Under the pieces are notes generated by a model. The model was not told the DNA's origin. It saw only the letters and a list, made by a program, of their open reading frames with translations, and searched no databases. Shown here in pieces: positions 61,789-64,000 of a stretch of 64,000 bases of DNA. The stretch's first letter is position 1, and each line of letters begins with the position of its first letter. The stretch lies in NCBI GenBank assembly GCA_008921705.1, contig VFFE01006977.1, forward strand, positions 756,374 through 820,373, read 5' to 3'. This DNA is from Burhinus oedicnemus (taxonomy: Eukaryota > Chordata > Aves > Charadriiformes > Burhinidae). The position numbers and the translations under genes were made by a program.

Positions 61789-63411
61789 AGCATTAAATAC
61801 TGAAAATACCAGTGCTTGGAAATGTCCAACACATTGTAAATGTCACAGACCTCAATGAGCCAGAACTGATCAGAAACAGAATCTGGCAAAACATACAGAA
61901 AGATGGTGGTAAGTAATGGGGGATTTCCCATTACTTTGTCCATCAAGAAGAGCAGCTGGCTCAGGGACCCACAGACACTGTCAGAAATGTATTTTCAGCC
62001 GTAGTCACAAGGGTGACAAGACAGCAAATACCAGAAATGGAAGGCTGTCTTATAGGATACGTGGAAAAAGAAGGTGATAGTATCACATCATGACAAATTC
62101 CATGTAGACCAAAATATACCCATAATCCTAAGATCCAATACTCACCAGTCTAAAGTCCTGAAAATGTACTGCTCAAGACCTTAGTATTACCTGCAAAAGA
62201 AAAAACCAAAATCTTTGGTTTTTTTCTAAGGCATCAGTTACATACAACTTCTCTTCTCTCCTTCAGAAAAGCCCCAAATACCTGGAGGAAGGTAAAGGGA
62301 CACTTTGTAGTTGAATCTTAGGAATGAAGTCTACACCACATGTCTTACAAAGAAAGCATTACATCTACTATCATTATATTGACTTACATATGTAAAATCT
62401 CACTATTATTTATATTCAAATTAGACTAAGGTGTCAGCTTGATAAGATGAAGAGCATTTGCCCTTTCTGCTTAAGTCAGTAGCAAAATCTCTTTTTATAA
62501 ATGGCTCTTCTTCTTTTGCCTCTTTTCTTGGGGGGTTGAGATATTTTCTGCATCACCAAGCTGTCTCTGGCACTAGAATTTCACACTTACAAGACGTAAC
62601 TGGAAGGCTGTGACCCTTCCACATTTGTGCAAATTATAATTTAGAGCACAAGAAGAAATTGTATTTTTTTCTCACTGCAGTCTCAGTAAACCTCTTTAAC
62701 AAAAGTATTTAGAAGGCAAACCAGGTATCTGAAGGCACTGCTACCTACTACTGTGGTTATTTTTCTGGTCACGGCCACCAAGAATATTTAGCTTTCTAGA
62801 CATGATCACCATGTGTGCAAAAAGCAGGTTCTCTCTCTCCAAGTATTACTAAATATAAAGCTTCCTGATTTGTAAATATATTTTATCATATCTGGAGACA
62901 GGTGCCCTCTGTGGAGTGTTTTCATTAAAGCTTTCCTATTGCAAAATACATGTGGGAGATTAATAACTCCTTTTCTCAAATCCAGTGTCTTTTGTCAAGA
63001 CTTTTCCCCAAGCAACTAATTATCTGCTTAGTCTCCTTAATTATCTGTTTCTCTGGTAAATAAAATATGCTGATAGTGTCTTCCAAACATGAGGCACCTC
63101 AGGAATATGAAAAGTTATGAAATACAGAAAGTTTTCACACGCTGTAAGAAAGGAATAAGGAAAAGCTACTGGAAAACTCCATAACTGTGACCTTGGAAGA
63201 AGTCAAGATCCTAAAGACATTAACAATAAATTAGATCAATAAATGTAATTAGGCATCTGAGCTGATGAAATGTCATATAGTATTATTTTTTATGGAAAAG
63301 AGTACTACCTACAGCAGAAGTGTTGTAAGGACTGCATGGGTGATGGACATATGCATCCTAGAATCCAAAGTAGAGTTTAGTTTTTTTGTGGATGGGCCAA
63401 AGAACCTGAAC
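61789..63411. other. Unique AT-rich DNA, nothing recognised
   Basis: No gene, RNA or repeat family recognised. Confidence 0.5.
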
Positions 63412-63450
63412 AAGCCTCAGCAATTAGCCTCAGTAAGCCTCAGCAATTAG
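63412..63450. repeat. 16 bp direct repeat, 23 bp period
   Basis: AAGCCTCAGCAATTAG occurs at 63412-63427 and 63435-63450, with GCCTCAGT-like sequence between. It is a partial tandem duplication. Confidence 0.93.
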
Positions 63451-64000
63451 TGACAGAACATTAGATAAAATAAGAAAGATAACCAAGGGATGAACAAAGC
63501 CCCAAATGGTGCATTATTTTAAAAACAGAAGGGGTGTTTACTAAAGGAAGGGGCAGCACTTGCCTAGCCGCATTCTGCAGATGCTTTCAGTGACATTAGT
63601 CATGGATACTCTTCCTTCAGAACGTGATGCCGCTGAGATCCTTGTGCAAAAGTCTCCAGGTCAAACCCAGTTCCACTGGATCAGAACCAACCCTGGCTTG
63701 TCTTCCCAAAGAACTTATCGGGGTTAGAGGAACTCCATGCAGGCAAGGGGATGTAACCATGAGATACAACTAGCTCCATAGCTTTGAACCCACAACCATG
63801 CAGGTTTTGCAACCCAGCGAGCAAGGAGGCTAAACACTCAGCAAAACCTTTCCATTTCACTGCATTGTTGTCAGATAGATTGTGACCTGAAAAAAAATTT
63901 CGTTTATCCTTTGAGGCCATGTTATAAACAAATACAGCAAAAATATAAGGCGGCTGTGGTCTTCAAAGGGCCTGTTTGAAGGGCAAGAGATACTATCAGC
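63451..64000. other. Unique DNA to window end, nothing recognised
   Basis: A 79-codon minus frame (63681-63920) shows no known motif. Confidence 0.5.

Noticed and set aside
1..64000. CRISPR arrays, operons, riboswitches, prokaryotic terminators
   Set aside because: The DNA is vertebrate nuclear sequence. No regularly spaced repeats or bacterial gene organisation occur.

Overview
The window is vertebrate nuclear DNA and almost certainly avian. It is AT-rich, has no prokaryotic-style gene packing, and is CpG-poor apart from two short patches. Its only confidently identified interspersed repeats are CR1 LINE (chicken repeat 1) fragments. Three carry the diagnostic CR1 3' end, with the ATTCTATG-type octamer tail and the ORF2 C-terminal coding stretch. 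A fourth is an older piece of the reverse-transcriptase region. Low repeat content made mostly of 5'-truncated CR1, plus a few very old palindromic fragments of the kind shared by birds, crocodilians and turtles, fits a bird genome. The species cannot be told from this window.

No protein-coding gene could be recognised. Open reading frames reach only about 60 to 171 codons. The longest (10293-10808) is antisense CR1, and the others have no family resemblance I can defend. The window is best read as intergenic DNA or the inside of a very large intron. One local exception deserves a check: two adjacent exon-like segments at 21047-21133 and 21320-21364 (87 and 45 nt, both multiples of three, both followed by GTGAGC) inside a small CpG-dense pocket.

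Layout. 1-10.4 kb: unique AT-rich DNA with T-rich and A/C-rich low-complexity patches. 10.46-10.81 kb: CR1 on the minus strand. 10.8-20.9 kb: unique DNA, one old repeat fragment near 13.0 kb, a 2 x 20 bp tandem at 13.83 kb and a GC-richer pocket at 16.2-16.95 kb. 20.88-21.37 kb: CpG-dense pocket with the exon candidates. 21.4-32.6 kb: unique DNA with A-rich and CT-rich simple sequence and a small minisatellite at 28.54 kb. 32.6-40.1 kb: the repeat-rich part, with a decayed CR1 reverse-transcriptase fragment (-), a pyrimidine-rich block, a CpG patch at 36.36-36.52 kb, a two-unit 28 bp tandem, CR1 (-) at 36.84 kb and CR1 (+) at 39.79 kb. 40.1-64 kb: unique AT-rich DNA with an old palindromic repeat at 42.06 kb, a perfect 12 bp-arm hairpin at 43.13 kb, simple repeats (AT at 54.2 kb, TTGA at 59.6 kb) and small tandem duplications.

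No genes can be shown to work together here. I found no convincing undescribed system; the findings are modest, checkable leads.
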